Positions 7,055-15,746 of a DNA stretch of 64,000 nucleotides are shown in pieces. The notes beneath the pieces were generated by a model. The model worked only from the letters and a program-made list of their open reading frames with translations, did not search any database and was not told the origin of the DNA. Each line of letters opens with the position of its first letter. Positions within the stretch are counted from its first letter, which is position 1. This stretch comes from Nanobdellota archaeon (GTDB lineage Archaea; Nanobdellota; Nanobdellia; Parvarchaeales; Parvarchaeaceae): contig JAKASS010000003.1 in assembly GCA_021818905.1 (NCBI GenBank), positions 50,366 to 114,365 of the forward strand, written 5' to 3'. The position numbers and the translations under genes were made by a program.

Positions 7055-8389
7055 CTAAACTTCTGGCATTTTGAAATTTTCTTTGCCTTTAAATCCCTCC
7101 AATCTATTCAGAAGCCCCTTTACGACATCAGACCTATCTTTAGGATCTAGGCTTCTTCCATTTTCTAAGAATTCTTCTATTCTCCCATCTGTGCCGTTGA
7201 CAGTCAGCTTGAATCTATCATTATAAATGGCCTTTCTGACTTTTTCGTATTTTTGCTTTACGTACGCCCTTCTGTCTTTATATCCCCCCGGAAGTATTGT
7301 GACATCCCCATACGCTTCGGAAAATGCCGTTTCTTTTGTAAGTGCGCTATCGTTTCCTCCTTCCAGTATACTTTTTATTAGATCAGATAAGTTTACAAGG
7401 CTCTGGTATCCGTTCCTTTTGGGAAACTTTCTACTTTTAGGGTATTTTATTATCATTGGTATTCTGGTTATCTCATCGTAAAGATAAGTATTATGATACA
7501 TGTAACCATGTTCATTGAAAGCCTGGCCGTGGTCAGATGTTATTATGAGCATCGTATCGTCATATACCCCCCTGCGTTTTAAGGTGCTGATGATCTCTCC
7601 TAACTGGGAATCTAAATATTCGGCTTCTAATATGTATTGTTTTTTAAGATGCTTCGCCTTAGATCTTCCTATAGAGCGGATACCAGTAAAATCGTCCCAT
7701 GTTTCCTTCGGTTTGTAACCTACGTACGGTTCGTGCATCTCGACGAAATTAATGAATTTAAAGAAGTGTTCCCCCCACTTACTGTTGGCAAAAATATCGT
7801 TTATTAAATAAGCGCCTTTGTCCAATGGATAGTTAGAAACTTTTTCAAGGCGACGTATCTTCGTCCACGCCTTTGCATACCTATACAGTTCCTTAAACTT
7901 TCCGTGTTTCAAAAGCGCCGCGGCTATTGCGCCCGGACTCGGACCTAATTTTCTAGCCTCTAAAAAGAGCTCGCTCGCCCATTTTTCCCTCATTTTCGGG
8001 ATTGGGTCTAAGCTTACGAAAGATTGAAAACCGATATCAAAGGCGGTGAAGGGCGAGACCATTATATTTGTAGACAGCCCGTCTGTGGCATATCCGTTTT
8101 CTGAAAAGCGTTCTGCTAACCTTTCGGCTCTTAGATCTCGATGATATTTTGTAAGTCCAAGCAGTTTTATTTTATCCGTTTCGTGAACTCCATGTTGGCT
8201 AGGGTAAAGGCCAGTAAACAATGATACATGAGAAGGATAAGTCCATGGAGAAGGCGCGATCGCGTTCTCGTACACCATCGCATCTTTTGCGAGCAGTTTA
8301 AGCGACGGCGTTTTTGCATCCCCGCCATAAAGGCCTAGAATATCCTTTCGCATCGTATCGCAAACTATCAATAGCACATTTGACGCCAT
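7055..8389 (-). CDS. Sulfatase/alkaline-phosphatase-superfamily hydrolase or transferase with Thr nucleophile
   Basis: The N-terminal metal-binding Asp (IVCDTMR, D11) and 'ITSDHGQAFNEHG' in the C-terminal half are the metal ligands of the sulfatase fold. The usual C/S-x-P-S-R nucleophile motif is replaced by T50-Y-P-S-H, so no formylglycine can form. Thr in this place is typical of phosphoethanolamine, phosphoglycerol and related transferases and phosphonate hydrolases. No signal peptide or membrane segment is visible, so it probably acts in the cytoplasm. It converges on cysN with only a 6-nt gap. True sulfate-ester hydrolysis is less likely than phosphate-type chemistry. Confidence 0.75.
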   Translation of the reverse strand: MASNVLLIVCDTMRKDILGLYGGDAKTPSLKLLAKDAMVYENAIAPSPWTYPSHVSLFTGLYPSQHGVHETDKIKLLGLTKYHRDLRAERLAERFSENGYATDGLSTNIMVSPFTAFDIGFQSFVSLDPIPKMREKWASELFLEARKLGPSPGAIAAALLKHGKFKELYRYAKAWTKIRRLEKVSNYPLDKGAYLINDIFANSKWGEHFFKFINFVEMHEPYVGYKPKETWDDFTGIRSIGRSKAKHLKKQYILEAEYLDSQLGEIISTLKRRGVYDDTMLIITSDHGQAFNEHGYMYHNTYLYDEITRIPMIIKYPKSRKFPKRNGYQSLVNLSDLIKSILEGGNDSALTKETAFSEAYGDVTILPGGYKDRRAYVKQKYEKVRKAIYNDRFKLTVNGTDGRIEEFLENGRSLDPKDRSDVVKGLLNRLEGFKGKENFKMPEV

Positions 8390-8437
8390 ATTGCTGTTTA
8401 ATTACATATTATATATAAGGCTTAGGTAAAATTGTAG

Positions 8438-8548
8438 GCGTGTGCATAACTCGGCCAGTAAACCTTTATTCTAAGCCAAACTATGACTGATATTGCGTCT
8501 AATACCGCTAAAAAGGGATCGATAAGAAGTGGAAGCGGGGACGATCCC
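8438..8548 (+). repeat. 111-bp repeat, copy A (copy B at 63879-63989)
   Basis: It matches 63879-63989 at 105 of 111 positions with no gaps. Near its end GGGATCG and CGATCCC (8542-8548) form an inverted repeat kept in both copies. From ATG 8483 a 35-codon frame (to TAG 8590) is open and continues similarly in copy B, so this may be the start of a duplicated small gene plus its upstream region. Of the four differences inside the frame, three change the residue, which does not favour strong selection on a protein. Confidence 0.8.
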
Positions 8549-8665
8549 CAGGGAAGCCGCGAAAAGGAGTGCTTCGTCAAATATCAATAGTATTTATCCT
8601 AGTTCTAATCTTATAATACTCTGTATTTAGATGATTTTCCCATTAGAGTGGAGGTCATCCTAAAG

Positions 8666-8700
8666 TGTGCAAGGTCCGAGACTTTGCACATATTTTTCTA
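8666..8700 (+). terminator. Strong hairpin followed by a T-run
   Basis: TGTGCAAGGTC (8666-8676) pairs with GACTTTGCACA (8680-8690) over 11 pairs, one of them G-U, around the loop CGA. TATTTTTC follows. It looks like the 3' end of a transcript from the 8438 element, possibly a non-coding RNA of roughly 200 nt. The rest of 8390-8783 has no recognisable gene. Confidence 0.5.
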
Positions 8701-8752
8701 ACACCGCGTTATACTCTTTCGGCGTCATAAAAAACTTATTTGTCAAATAAAG

Positions 8753-8761
8753 CTATAAATA
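8753..8761 (+). promoter_or_regulatory. TATA box of the EF-2 gene
   Basis: CTATAAATA lies 23-31 nt before ATG 8784, the standard archaeal spacing for a leaderless or near-leaderless transcript. Confidence 0.7.
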
Positions 8762-8783
8762 GAATAAGATGTATTTTTAGGAA

Positions 8784-10967
8784 ATGCCCGAAAAGGAATC
8801 TCTTACTGAGAAGGTAGTTAGGCTGATGACGCAGCAACGACGGATAAGAAACATCGGCGTCATCGCTCATGTCGACCATGGGAAAACTACGACCTGCGAC
8901 AGCTTGCTTGCGGGATGCGGCATGCTTTCCGAAGAAAAGGCTGGAAAGCAGCTTTACTTAGACTCGGAAAAAGTAGAGCAGGAAAGGCAGATGACCGTAA
9001 AATCCTCCAACGTAAACATGGTCTACGAGCTAAAGGAAGGGGACGAATATCTTATAAACCTCATTGACACGCCCGGCCACGTGGATTTTGGCGGACACGT
9101 CACCCGCGCGGTCAGGGCTATCGATGGCGCGATAGTAGTCATGGATTCGGTAGAGGGCGTGATGCCGCAGACGGAAATGGTCCTGAAACAGGCGTTAAAA
9201 GACAAGGTAAAACCGATCTTATACATAAACAAGATAGACAGGTTGATCACGGAATTGAGGCAGACCCCCGACCAGATGCAAAAGCACCTCATAAAATTGA
9301 TACTTCAGATAAACTCTTTCATAAAAGACCTCGCCCCTGCGGAGATGCGGGAAAAATGGCAGGTAAACGTCCAGGATAACACGGTCGCCTTCGGCGCATC
9401 AAGAGAGAATTGGGCTCTTTCCTTCAAAAGGATGAAAGAGACCGGTCTTTCATTCAAAGACATATACGACGCCTACACCGCAAATGACAAGGAAAAGATA
9501 AAAGAGCTTTCTAAGAAGACCCCCGTGCACAAGGTCCTTTTGGATATGGTGATAGAACACCTGCCGAGTCCACTCGACGCCCAGAGATACAGGATCCCGA
9601 TAATATGGCATGGGGACATGGAAAGCGAAGTCGGCAAGGGACTTGTCAACTGCGATGTAAACGGGCAGCTTATGCTATCCGTCACCAACATAGAGATAGA
9701 CCCGCAAGCGGGAGAGGTCGCCGTCGGCAGGATATTCTCTGGAAAAGTAAACAAGGGCCAGGACGTGTTTTTGGTGAACAACAAGCAAGTGAACAAGATA
9801 CAAAATATATACATCTGGAAAGGCCCTCAAAAGTTCCAAGTAGACACCGCAAACGCGGGCAACCAAATAGGGATGGCAGGGTTAAAAAACATAGTCGCAG
9901 GCGAGACGCTTTCTTCAAGCCAGGACGCGACTCCGTTTGAGCCAGTAAGGCACATATTGCAGCCAGTGATGGTGAAAGCCATAGAGACAAAAAATCCAAA
10001 AGACCTGCCAAAATTAGTGCAGGCGCTTCATGAGCTAAGCGTTTACGACATAACGTTAAAAGTCTCGATAAACCACGAGACTGGAGAGAACCTGATCGCC
10101 GGGCTCGGGACATTGCATCTGGAGATCGTGGAAGACAAGCTTAGGCGTACTTATGGGATAGACATAGTAAGTTCGCAACCGATAGTAGTCTACAAGGAGA
10201 GCATCTCGACGAGAGGGGCCGTGGTCGAAGGCAAGTCCCCGAACAAACACAACCGATTCTACTTATACGTAGAGCCGATCAGCCAGGAAGTCTCGACCGC
10301 TATGGAAGAGACTGGGATGCAGACTGGAAAAATAAAGAGCCTTACTCCAGAACAACTTAACGCTTTGATGGCCGCGGGGATGTCAAGAGACGAAGCAAAA
10401 AGGATAGCCGCGGTCTATGGCAATAATATCTTCATAGACGGGACGAAGGGGGTCATACACATCGGCGAGATAATGGAGATGTGCATAGAAGCTTTCAATG
10501 ACGTAATGAAGACCGGGCCACAGGCAAAAGAAGAGGTCTGGGGGGTAAAAGCCGTGCTTACCGATACGATATTGCACGAAGATGCGATACACCGCGGGCC
10601 CGCACAGGTCATACCTGCGGTAAGGGACGCTATAAAGGACGCATTTATGACGGCTGGCCCCGTCCTATTGGAGCCTATACAGCTGATAAGGATAGACATG
10701 CCCATGGCTTTCCTAAGCAACGTAAGCCCGCTCATACAATCAAAGAGGGGGATGATAAACGACGTAAAAGAGGACGGCGACAAGGTGGTCATCCTCGCAG
10801 ACCTGCCAGTGGCTTCGTCTTTCGATTTTACGAATGAACTGAGATCCGGCACGGAAGGAAGAGGTTCCTGGTCTTTGTCGGGAGAAAAATTCAGAAAAGT
10901 GCCAAAGGATCTTTATCCCGGCGTGTTAAAGCAGATAAGGGAAAGAAAAGGATTGCCCCCGCTTTGA
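8784..10967 (+). CDS. fusA: Translation elongation factor EF-2
   Basis: EF-2 drives ribosomal translocation with GTP hydrolysis. The protein opens with the archaeal start 'RRIRNIGVIAHVDHGKTT', then has G2/G3 ('RQMTVKSSNVNMVY', 'LIDTPGHVDFGGHV') and G4 'NKIDR'. Domains II to V follow at the full archaeal length of 727 residues. 'DAIHRGPAQVIPA' near the C-terminus contains the His that is diphthamide-modified in archaea and eukaryotes. A TATA box precedes the ATG. The gene stands alone, and its GC-richer, regular codon use differs from the AT-rich accessory genes nearby. Confidence 0.97.
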   Translation: MPEKESLTEKVVRLMTQQRRIRNIGVIAHVDHGKTTTCDSLLAGCGMLSEEKAGKQLYLDSEKVEQERQMTVKSSNVNMVYELKEGDEYLINLIDTPGHVDFGGHVTRAVRAIDGAIVVMDSVEGVMPQTEMVLKQALKDKVKPILYINKIDRLITELRQTPDQMQKHLIKLILQINSFIKDLAPAEMREKWQVNVQDNTVAFGASRENWALSFKRMKETGLSFKDIYDAYTANDKEKIKELSKKTPVHKVLLDMVIEHLPSPLDAQRYRIPIIWHGDMESEVGKGLVNCDVNGQLMLSVTNIEIDPQAGEVAVGRIFSGKVNKGQDVFLVNNKQVNKIQNIYIWKGPQKFQVDTANAGNQIGMAGLKNIVAGETLSSSQDATPFEPVRHILQPVMVKAIETKNPKDLPKLVQALHELSVYDITLKVSINHETGENLIAGLGTLHLEIVEDKLRRTYGIDIVSSQPIVVYKESISTRGAVVEGKSPNKHNRFYLYVEPISQEVSTAMEETGMQTGKIKSLTPEQLNALMAAGMSRDEAKRIAAVYGNNIFIDGTKGVIHIGEIMEMCIEAFNDVMKTGPQAKEEVWGVKAVLTDTILHEDAIHRGPAQVIPAVRDAIKDAFMTAGPVLLEPIQLIRIDMPMAFLSNVSPLIQSKRGMINDVKEDGDKVVILADLPVASSFDFTNELRSGTEGRGSWSLSGEKFRKVPKDLYPGVLKQIRERKGLPPL

Positions 10968-11010
10968 TTTGAAACGCTACGAGGTATATTGAATAAATTT
11001 CTTGACGAGA

Positions 11011-11412
11011 TCAACTTTCAATCACAGACGCTAAAAGGTTTATCAACTTTTTAACTATCGGCAGCGTCTCTTCCACCTCCGCTTTGAAGTTATTTTTTAT
11101 CGGAGAAAATCCATAGCCAGCCATATTCCGTGATGCCAGCAATTCGCTGTATGTCCTTATTATCTCGGGCAGATTTGCTTTCAACGCAGAAAACTTTTTT
11201 TTATTATTTACCAAGTCTTTGAATTGATCTATTACGTCGTGCTTCTTTGGAAAATTTACCTCCTCTTCCAGTAAAACGGCCTTCACGCTTATCTCCAACG
11301 CCATTTCAAGAGAGTACAAAGCTATGCTAAAATTACGACCGTTCGCCTCGAGTTCTGCGGATAAGAGCCAATCATTCGCCATCCGCATCGCTTCTTTAGC
11401 TACGTTTTCCAT
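11011..11412 (-). CDS. HEPN-domain protein, putative toxin of module 2
   Basis: A 133-residue helical HEPN protein of the type 'W-L-x-S-A-E ... ALYSLEMALEISVKAVLL ... FPKKHDVI'. The C-terminal 'SRNMAGYGF' carries the R-x4-Y segment of this family. The start overlaps the end of the upstream antitoxin-NTase gene by 13 nt, as in the modules at 20577 and 50231. By family it is expected to be an RNase-like toxin or a substrate of the NTase; this is inference from pairing. Confidence 0.8.
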   Translation of the reverse strand: MENVAKEAMRMANDWLLSAELEANGRNFSIALYSLEMALEISVKAVLLEEEVNFPKKHDVIDQFKDLVNNKKKFSALKANLPEIIRTYSELLASRNMAGYGFSPIKNNFKAEVEETLPIVKKLINLLASVIES

Positions 11413-11981
11413 GATAACATTTCGCCTTTTTCTGAAAATCGCCTCTCGTGTTTTATCCTTCGCATCGACATCAAAAAATCGGCAAGTGTTTCATTGCAGT
11501 CATAGAGTATCAATCCATAGTCCAGAAGATCCAGATATATCGGCCTGAATGTCTTTAAATCTTCGATGGCCAATAGCAAAACGCTTATCCTCAAGTGGAA
11601 TCCTCGCTTCACGAAAGCGTCCCGCAGAGGTTCTATTTGCTGTTGTATTTTTGAAAGTCTGCTACGTAAATTTCTGGTCGCGTCTTCCGCTATCACGAGA
11701 ATGTCTATATCGCTGTATTCATTGAACGTCCCCTTTATTACGGAACCGAAAAGCATGATGCCGACTACGTCGCGTTCCTTTGAAGCGGACTTGACAAAAG
11801 TCTCTATATAATTTCGTATGTCGGCTGGTAAGGCGATAAAGCGCAGCTGTTTACCCATAAAGTCTTCTATGATCTCGTTAAACGTGATCTTTCTGCCCGC
11901 CGCCTTCGAAAACTCTTCTTTCAGCGCCTTGATCTTAGAATAAGCCGTTGCGCGCAGCAATAGCTGTTTATTCTTTTCCAT
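11400..11981 (-). CDS. VapB-like domain fused to a minimal nucleotidyltransferase, putative antitoxin of module 2
   Basis: From ATG 11981 the first 45 residues ('MEKNKQLLLRATAYSKIK ... KITFNEIIEDFM') resemble the DUF217/VapB-type antitoxin DNA-binding segment. A minimal NTase domain with 'GSVIKGTFNEYSDIDILVI' follows. The longer frame back to 12122 runs through the AT-rich promoter and is not believable. Upstream, TTTATATATAAA at about 25 nt is a good TATA box inside a run of AT palindromes. The gene precedes and overlaps its HEPN partner. The fusion implies that one protein both represses the operon and modifies the toxin. Confidence 0.82.
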   Translation of the reverse strand: MEKNKQLLLRATAYSKIKALKEEFSKAAGRKITFNEIIEDFMGKQLRFIALPADIRNYIETFVKSASKERDVVGIMLFGSVIKGTFNEYSDIDILVIAEDATRNLRSRLSKIQQQIEPLRDAFVKRGFHLRISVLLLAIEDLKTFRPIYLDLLDYGLILYDCNETLADFLMSMRRIKHERRFSEKGEMLSWKT

Positions 11982-12090
11982 ATTAATTATATATATAATT
12001 TTATATATAAACTTTACCATGTTAAATTCTTTAAGCGATAAAGGCCGCCTGTTCGCACAGGCTAAATTATTAAAATGACGGGCGCCGCAA

Positions 12091-12567
12091 GTGTATATGG
12101 CATGTCCGTTCTGCGACGACACAAATATAAACCTCCGAAAATTCTATGAGAATGATCTCTTTGTCGGGATATACAATCTTAGGCCTTTCGTAGAAGGGCA
12201 CGTCCTTTTTATGCCCAAGAGGCATGTCGACAGCATATTTAAACTTAATGACATGGAGAAAAAAGGTCTGATGTCTTTCGCCGACAGATGCGTCTTTATA
12301 GCCCTAAAATACGCCGGCGCTTATCAGTTCGATCTTCTGCTACAAGAGGGTGGATCCGCGGGGCAGAGCATACCGCACGCGCATTTTCATGTCCTGCCTA
12401 GGAAATTCGACGACAAAGTGGCTACAAGCAAAAAGGAATGGCTTGCAGAGTTTGGCAAAAGGGAAAAAAGCTCTAGAGGCAACCTAACAAACGAAGAAAC
12501 AGAAAAAATAGTCAAAAGACTCAGGTTTATAGCAAAAGAACACGCGATACAACTCGAAACGCTTTAG
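12091..12567 (+). CDS. HIT-family nucleotide hydrolase/transferase
   Basis: The histidine-triad motif 'HAHFHV' follows 'GGSAGQSIPH', and the N-terminal 'CPFCD' gives a zinc-type CxxC, as in HIT/FHIT-like dinucleoside polyphosphate or adenylyl-nucleotide hydrolases. At 158 residues it is slightly longer than the smallest HIT proteins. The listed start is GTG 12091; ATG 12097 is equally possible. A TATA-like AT-rich stretch at about 12066 fits either. It is transcribed away from NTase/HEPN module 2. Its physiological substrate cannot be told from sequence. Confidence 0.87.
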   Translation: MYMACPFCDDTNINLRKFYENDLFVGIYNLRPFVEGHVLFMPKRHVDSIFKLNDMEKKGLMSFADRCVFIALKYAGAYQFDLLLQEGGSAGQSIPHAHFHVLPRKFDDKVATSKKEWLAEFGKREKSSRGNLTNEETEKIVKRLRFIAKEHAIQLETL

Positions 12568-13241
12568 ATGGTGCTATCGCAAAAGCTGCTGACATTTGTA
12601 TCCGCACAAATGTCCTGTAAAATTTGGGGAAGCGTCTGGTAACCTTTGACCACGTATTTTCCGTTTATTACTAACGTCGGGAATGTAGTTATATTAAACG
12701 CCCGATTAAGAGATGAAACCACTTGTAGATTTACAGTGCCATCTAAAACTACCCCGATGGAAGCGTTAGTTTCAGACGATAGGTATGCTATTTCATTGCC
12801 CTCGGTGACACAATTCGGACAATTCTTCGGTGAATAAAACATAAGTTCCGTAACTATCTTATTGCCACATTGGTCATTTATTCTTTGGGCGATCAACCAG
12901 TAACTTACACGTGTATAGGCCAGTTGGACGATCACCCCCGTATAGTTCACACCTGGAGTCGGCTGGCTTGTGAGATCTATTGCTTCTGTCGATAGGGTGT
13001 TAAGTTGTGAAGATAGACTTGACAGGCTGGAATAAAGTATACCGCATGACGCGGATGAATTCGAATTGCCGAGCGATGCCGCTAGAAGCAGGTTATCCAA
13101 GTCTCCGTTATATTGTTGCAAAGAGTTTAAAAGAGACGGGACCTGCACCCGCCCGATATTATATCCTAAAGAAAAAGCCAAAGAAACCACTAAAACTGTG
13201 CATATCGCAGCCAACATCAATTTTTGATTTTTGCTTTCCAT
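12564..13241 (-). CDS. Membrane-anchored thioredoxin-fold protein
   Basis: Starting at ATG 13241, an N-terminal hydrophobic segment (about residues 8-30) anchors an extracytoplasmic domain. The thioredoxin-type C141-P-N-C144 follows a beta strand ('TELMFYSPKN'), and 'ITTFPTLVINGKYV' supplies the cis-Pro strand. Further cysteines (66, 125 and several at the C-terminus) may form disulfides. A role in disulfide formation or maturation of surface proteins is likely, but oxidant or reductant is not decidable. The start overlaps the end of the upstream glycosyltransferase gene by 25 nt; the longer frame to 13292 would extend further into that gene. Confidence 0.8.
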   Translation of the reverse strand: MESKNQKLMLAAICTVLVVSLAFSLGYNIGRVQVPSLLNSLQQYNGDLDNLLLAASLGNSNSSASCGILYSSLSSLSSQLNTLSTEAIDLTSQPTPGVNYTGVIVQLAYTRVSYWLIAQRINDQCGNKIVTELMFYSPKNCPNCVTEGNEIAYLSSETNASIGVVLDGTVNLQVVSSLNRAFNITTFPTLVINGKYVVKGYQTLPQILQDICADTNVSSFCDSTI

Positions 13242-14491
13242 TCTGAACCTTGCTTCCCCGTAAATAAATACTGTATAAATGCATAAAGCCAAGTGAATGC
13301 AAGTATGTAAGAATAAACAAATATATATAGTAGCAAACCGAGGACGTCTCTTTTTATATCAAACTTCTTTTTGACGCCGTGCAAAGCGTAGAACAACATG
13401 TAAGCCCCCACGGCTAATACCGCCAATCCCAACACGGACAATGCATCAAAACTAAATAAAAAGTAGTTTACATTTAATGAATTTGCCATCACGTATAAAA
13501 TACTGGTGTTCGCCGCGGTAACATAGAAAGCATAAGCGTAAGTCCAAATAACGTATATAAACGTAGGGATCACTAAGATCGAAAGCGCAACGGACGAGAA
13601 TATAAGTCCAAAGACCGTAATATCTAACCTGCCGTCTTTCGTAGAGAAGATATTTTTTCTGTATTTAGCCATGTTGAAGAAGAAACCGTAATACCACCTT
13701 ACTCTCTGTTTTACGAAACTTGACAAAGTCCTAGGGACTACCGTCAAGGATACGGCCTCCAAAGAATTCTCGACCTTGTAACCTCTGCTCAAAAGTCTTA
13801 ACGCTATCTCCATATCTTCCGTCTTATTATGCTCGTCGAAGTAACCTATTTTTTTGATTATGGCCGTTCTAAAAAGCGAGCCGGGGCCCGGCGCTACAGT
13901 AAGCGTACCGATATAACTAAACGCCTTTCTCAAGGCGACCGAAAGCAGATAATCGTATTCTTGAAAAAACTCTATCCAGTTCCCGACATTTAGAGCTTTT
14001 ACCGCGGGAGTGACCGCTCCGACGTTTTTATCGTCGGCATGGGATAAAAGTTCTACGAGTATTGCTTTATCGAATATCGTATCCGCATCCATAGTCAAGA
14101 TAAATTCTTCTTTCACAAAGTTCTGGATAGTGTAATTCATTACTCTTGCCTTTCCGTCAAACGGCGCGTCTATTATTTTTACCCTTTTATCTCTAAATGA
14201 CCTGGCGGCAGCTATTGTGGCGGCATCCGCGGACTTATTAAGCACTACGTAGATCTTGTATTTGTCTTGCGGATATTTTATTTTTAAAGCACTGTCTACA
14301 CAAGTTTTAAGAAAACCGCCTTCAAATATCGTGGGTATGATCACCGCGACATCCGGGTCCATGCGATTTCTCTTCTCCCCCTTCTCCGAAGAGAATATAT
14401 CATAATAAACGAATATCCAAAAAAAGATTATAAAAAGTGCCACGCCTATGATTATATAAAGATATAATAAAACTGGATAAGAGTATTGCAT
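13217..14491 (-). CDS. Membrane glycosyltransferase, family 2 (processive type)
   Basis: One N-terminal membrane helix (about 8-30) is followed by a GT-A domain with 'VAVIIPTIFEGG', DxD at 135-137 (DADT), 'TEDMEIALRL' as the catalytic TED, and the Q-x-x-RW-type motif 'KQRVRWYYG'. Several C-terminal membrane helices follow. This order is that of processive beta-glycosyltransferases such as cellulose or hyaluronan synthase relatives, which polymerise a sugar chain and export it. The sugar is unknown. It is probably co-transcribed with the thioredoxin-like gene and lies near the S-layer gene, pointing to cell-surface work. Confidence 0.87.
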   Translation of the reverse strand: MQYSYPVLLYLYIIIGVALFIIFFWIFVYYDIFSSEKGEKRNRMDPDVAVIIPTIFEGGFLKTCVDSALKIKYPQDKYKIYVVLNKSADAATIAAARSFRDKRVKIIDAPFDGKARVMNYTIQNFVKEEFILTMDADTIFDKAILVELLSHADDKNVGAVTPAVKALNVGNWIEFFQEYDYLLSVALRKAFSYIGTLTVAPGPGSLFRTAIIKKIGYFDEHNKTEDMEIALRLLSRGYKVENSLEAVSLTVVPRTLSSFVKQRVRWYYGFFFNMAKYRKNIFSTKDGRLDITVFGLIFSSVALSILVIPTFIYVIWTYAYAFYVTAANTSILYVMANSLNVNYFLFSFDALSVLGLAVLAVGAYMLFYALHGVKKKFDIKRDVLGLLLYIFVYSYILAFTWLYAFIQYLFTGKQGSEWKAKIKN

Positions 14492-14536
14492 TAAATTTAT
14501 ATAAGGCCAGGTTTTTAAAGTCTTTTTTGCACAGAC

Positions 14537-15739
14537 TCAAAACCGTTTAAACATCTCCAGCAAAAATATCGTGGCGTAAGCGCCTTTCTTTAAATCAAAA
14601 TGCAGGATGACATCGTTGCCGTCCGAGTCGTACGCCAGGTTTTCTGGGTATACCAACGTTTCCCTTTCGAAAGTCTTTAGACTGGCTTCTGGCATCTCTT
14701 TTATTTCCAGTTTTGCCAGGTCGTCTAGTTTTTCTTCCGCCAGGACCGAATCCACCGCGTCCCTGACGTTCGGCGTCAGTTTGCTTAATTCCAAGTCATA
14801 CCCTATCGTCGGTAACGTCTCTGAGAGGTCGCCTTTTGGATCCAGCCTGCTCAGCGTCAAATTGAAAACGTAGGCCTGAAGCGACTGTATTATAAGCAGA
14901 AGGAAATATTTAGGCACAGATCTTAGCGCGCCTATATAATCGTGCCTATTGCCTAATAAGTGCCTGATCATGCTTGTCTCGGAGTGCATGAATCCCGGCA
15001 AGGAACTTAAGACTTCGTTTGCCTTTACGTGGTCCAGATCCGAATCGCCTGTCACGTAATCATAGAAAGTATCTTTCAAAGTGCCCCTGGCGGACTTTGC
15101 GACCCCGCTTTCGTCGCGTTCTGTGAAGGCAAAGTCGATCATCGCCTGTTTAAAATTCCGCCCTACGACGGATTTCGATATCGCGATGTTCAGTGCGGAG
15201 GTGCCAAAATGCTGCGGGCCATAAAAATTCGGCATGCCGTCCCTTATTTCGCTTAAAAACGCGTCCAGATCCTTTTTTCCGATAAAATCCCTTATGCGTA
15301 TCGTAAACCGATTACCATATAGCGCGCCTATTTTGCATCCGCTATCCGCATATGCCAGGTCCTTTATGAAAAACCTGCCATATCCTTTCTTTAGCGTATT
15401 TGCATCCCCTTTGAAAAGGCTTATCCGTTGGGAGGTTATCGCGTTCCTATCCTTGTTACCCAGATATCCGATCCGTTTTATGCCGACGTGGTTGTCTCGG
15501 GATATCGTCTTTAACGCATCCTGCGTAGAGACCCCTTTTTTTATGAGGGTAAAAATAAGAAAGTCCTTTTTATTTTCGGGGATTATTGCGCCGCTATCGT
15601 TTGTGTTTGTGGAGAGTATCTCCCCGTCGTTTTCTATCTCTTGGACTATGAAATCTTCTTTTTCTTTGAATAATCCGCCATTAAAATCGAAGTTTGTGGT
15701 CCTGAAAGAGGTTATGCCTATCTTCTCCGAAGGATACAT
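14537..15739 (-). CDS. truD: tRNA pseudouridine(13) synthase TruD
   Basis: TruD converts U13 of certain tRNAs to pseudouridine. 'GYLGNKDRNAITSQ' contains the catalytic Asp (D97) in the TruD-type motif, and 'NFYGPQHFG' matches the conserved 'N-x-x-G-x-Q-R/H-FG' segment. The length of 400 residues and C-terminal 'KGAYATIFLLEM' also fit the archaeal family. The start ATG 15739 lies 7 nt after the stop of the small membrane protein gene upstream. Confidence 0.93.
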   Translation of the reverse strand: MYPSEKIGITSFRTTNFDFNGGLFKEKEDFIVQEIENDGEILSTNTNDSGAIIPENKKDFLIFTLIKKGVSTQDALKTISRDNHVGIKRIGYLGNKDRNAITSQRISLFKGDANTLKKGYGRFFIKDLAYADSGCKIGALYGNRFTIRIRDFIGKKDLDAFLSEIRDGMPNFYGPQHFGTSALNIAISKSVVGRNFKQAMIDFAFTERDESGVAKSARGTLKDTFYDYVTGDSDLDHVKANEVLSSLPGFMHSETSMIRHLLGNRHDYIGALRSVPKYFLLLIIQSLQAYVFNLTLSRLDPKGDLSETLPTIGYDLELSKLTPNVRDAVDSVLAEEKLDDLAKLEIKEMPEASLKTFERETLVYPENLAYDSDGNDVILHFDLKKGAYATIFLLEMFKRF

Positions 15740-15746
15740 AGGCGCT

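Noticed and set aside
8483-8590. 35-codon frame in repeat copy A as a gene
   Set aside because: It is too short, and three of the four differences from copy B within the frame are non-synonymous. It is kept only as part of the repeat.
9605-9940. Frames inside the EF-2 gene on both strands (for example 9605-9940 plus, 9682-10113 minus)
   Set aside because: They are shadows of the GC-richer EF-2 gene, with Arg/Gly/Ser-rich low-complexity translations.
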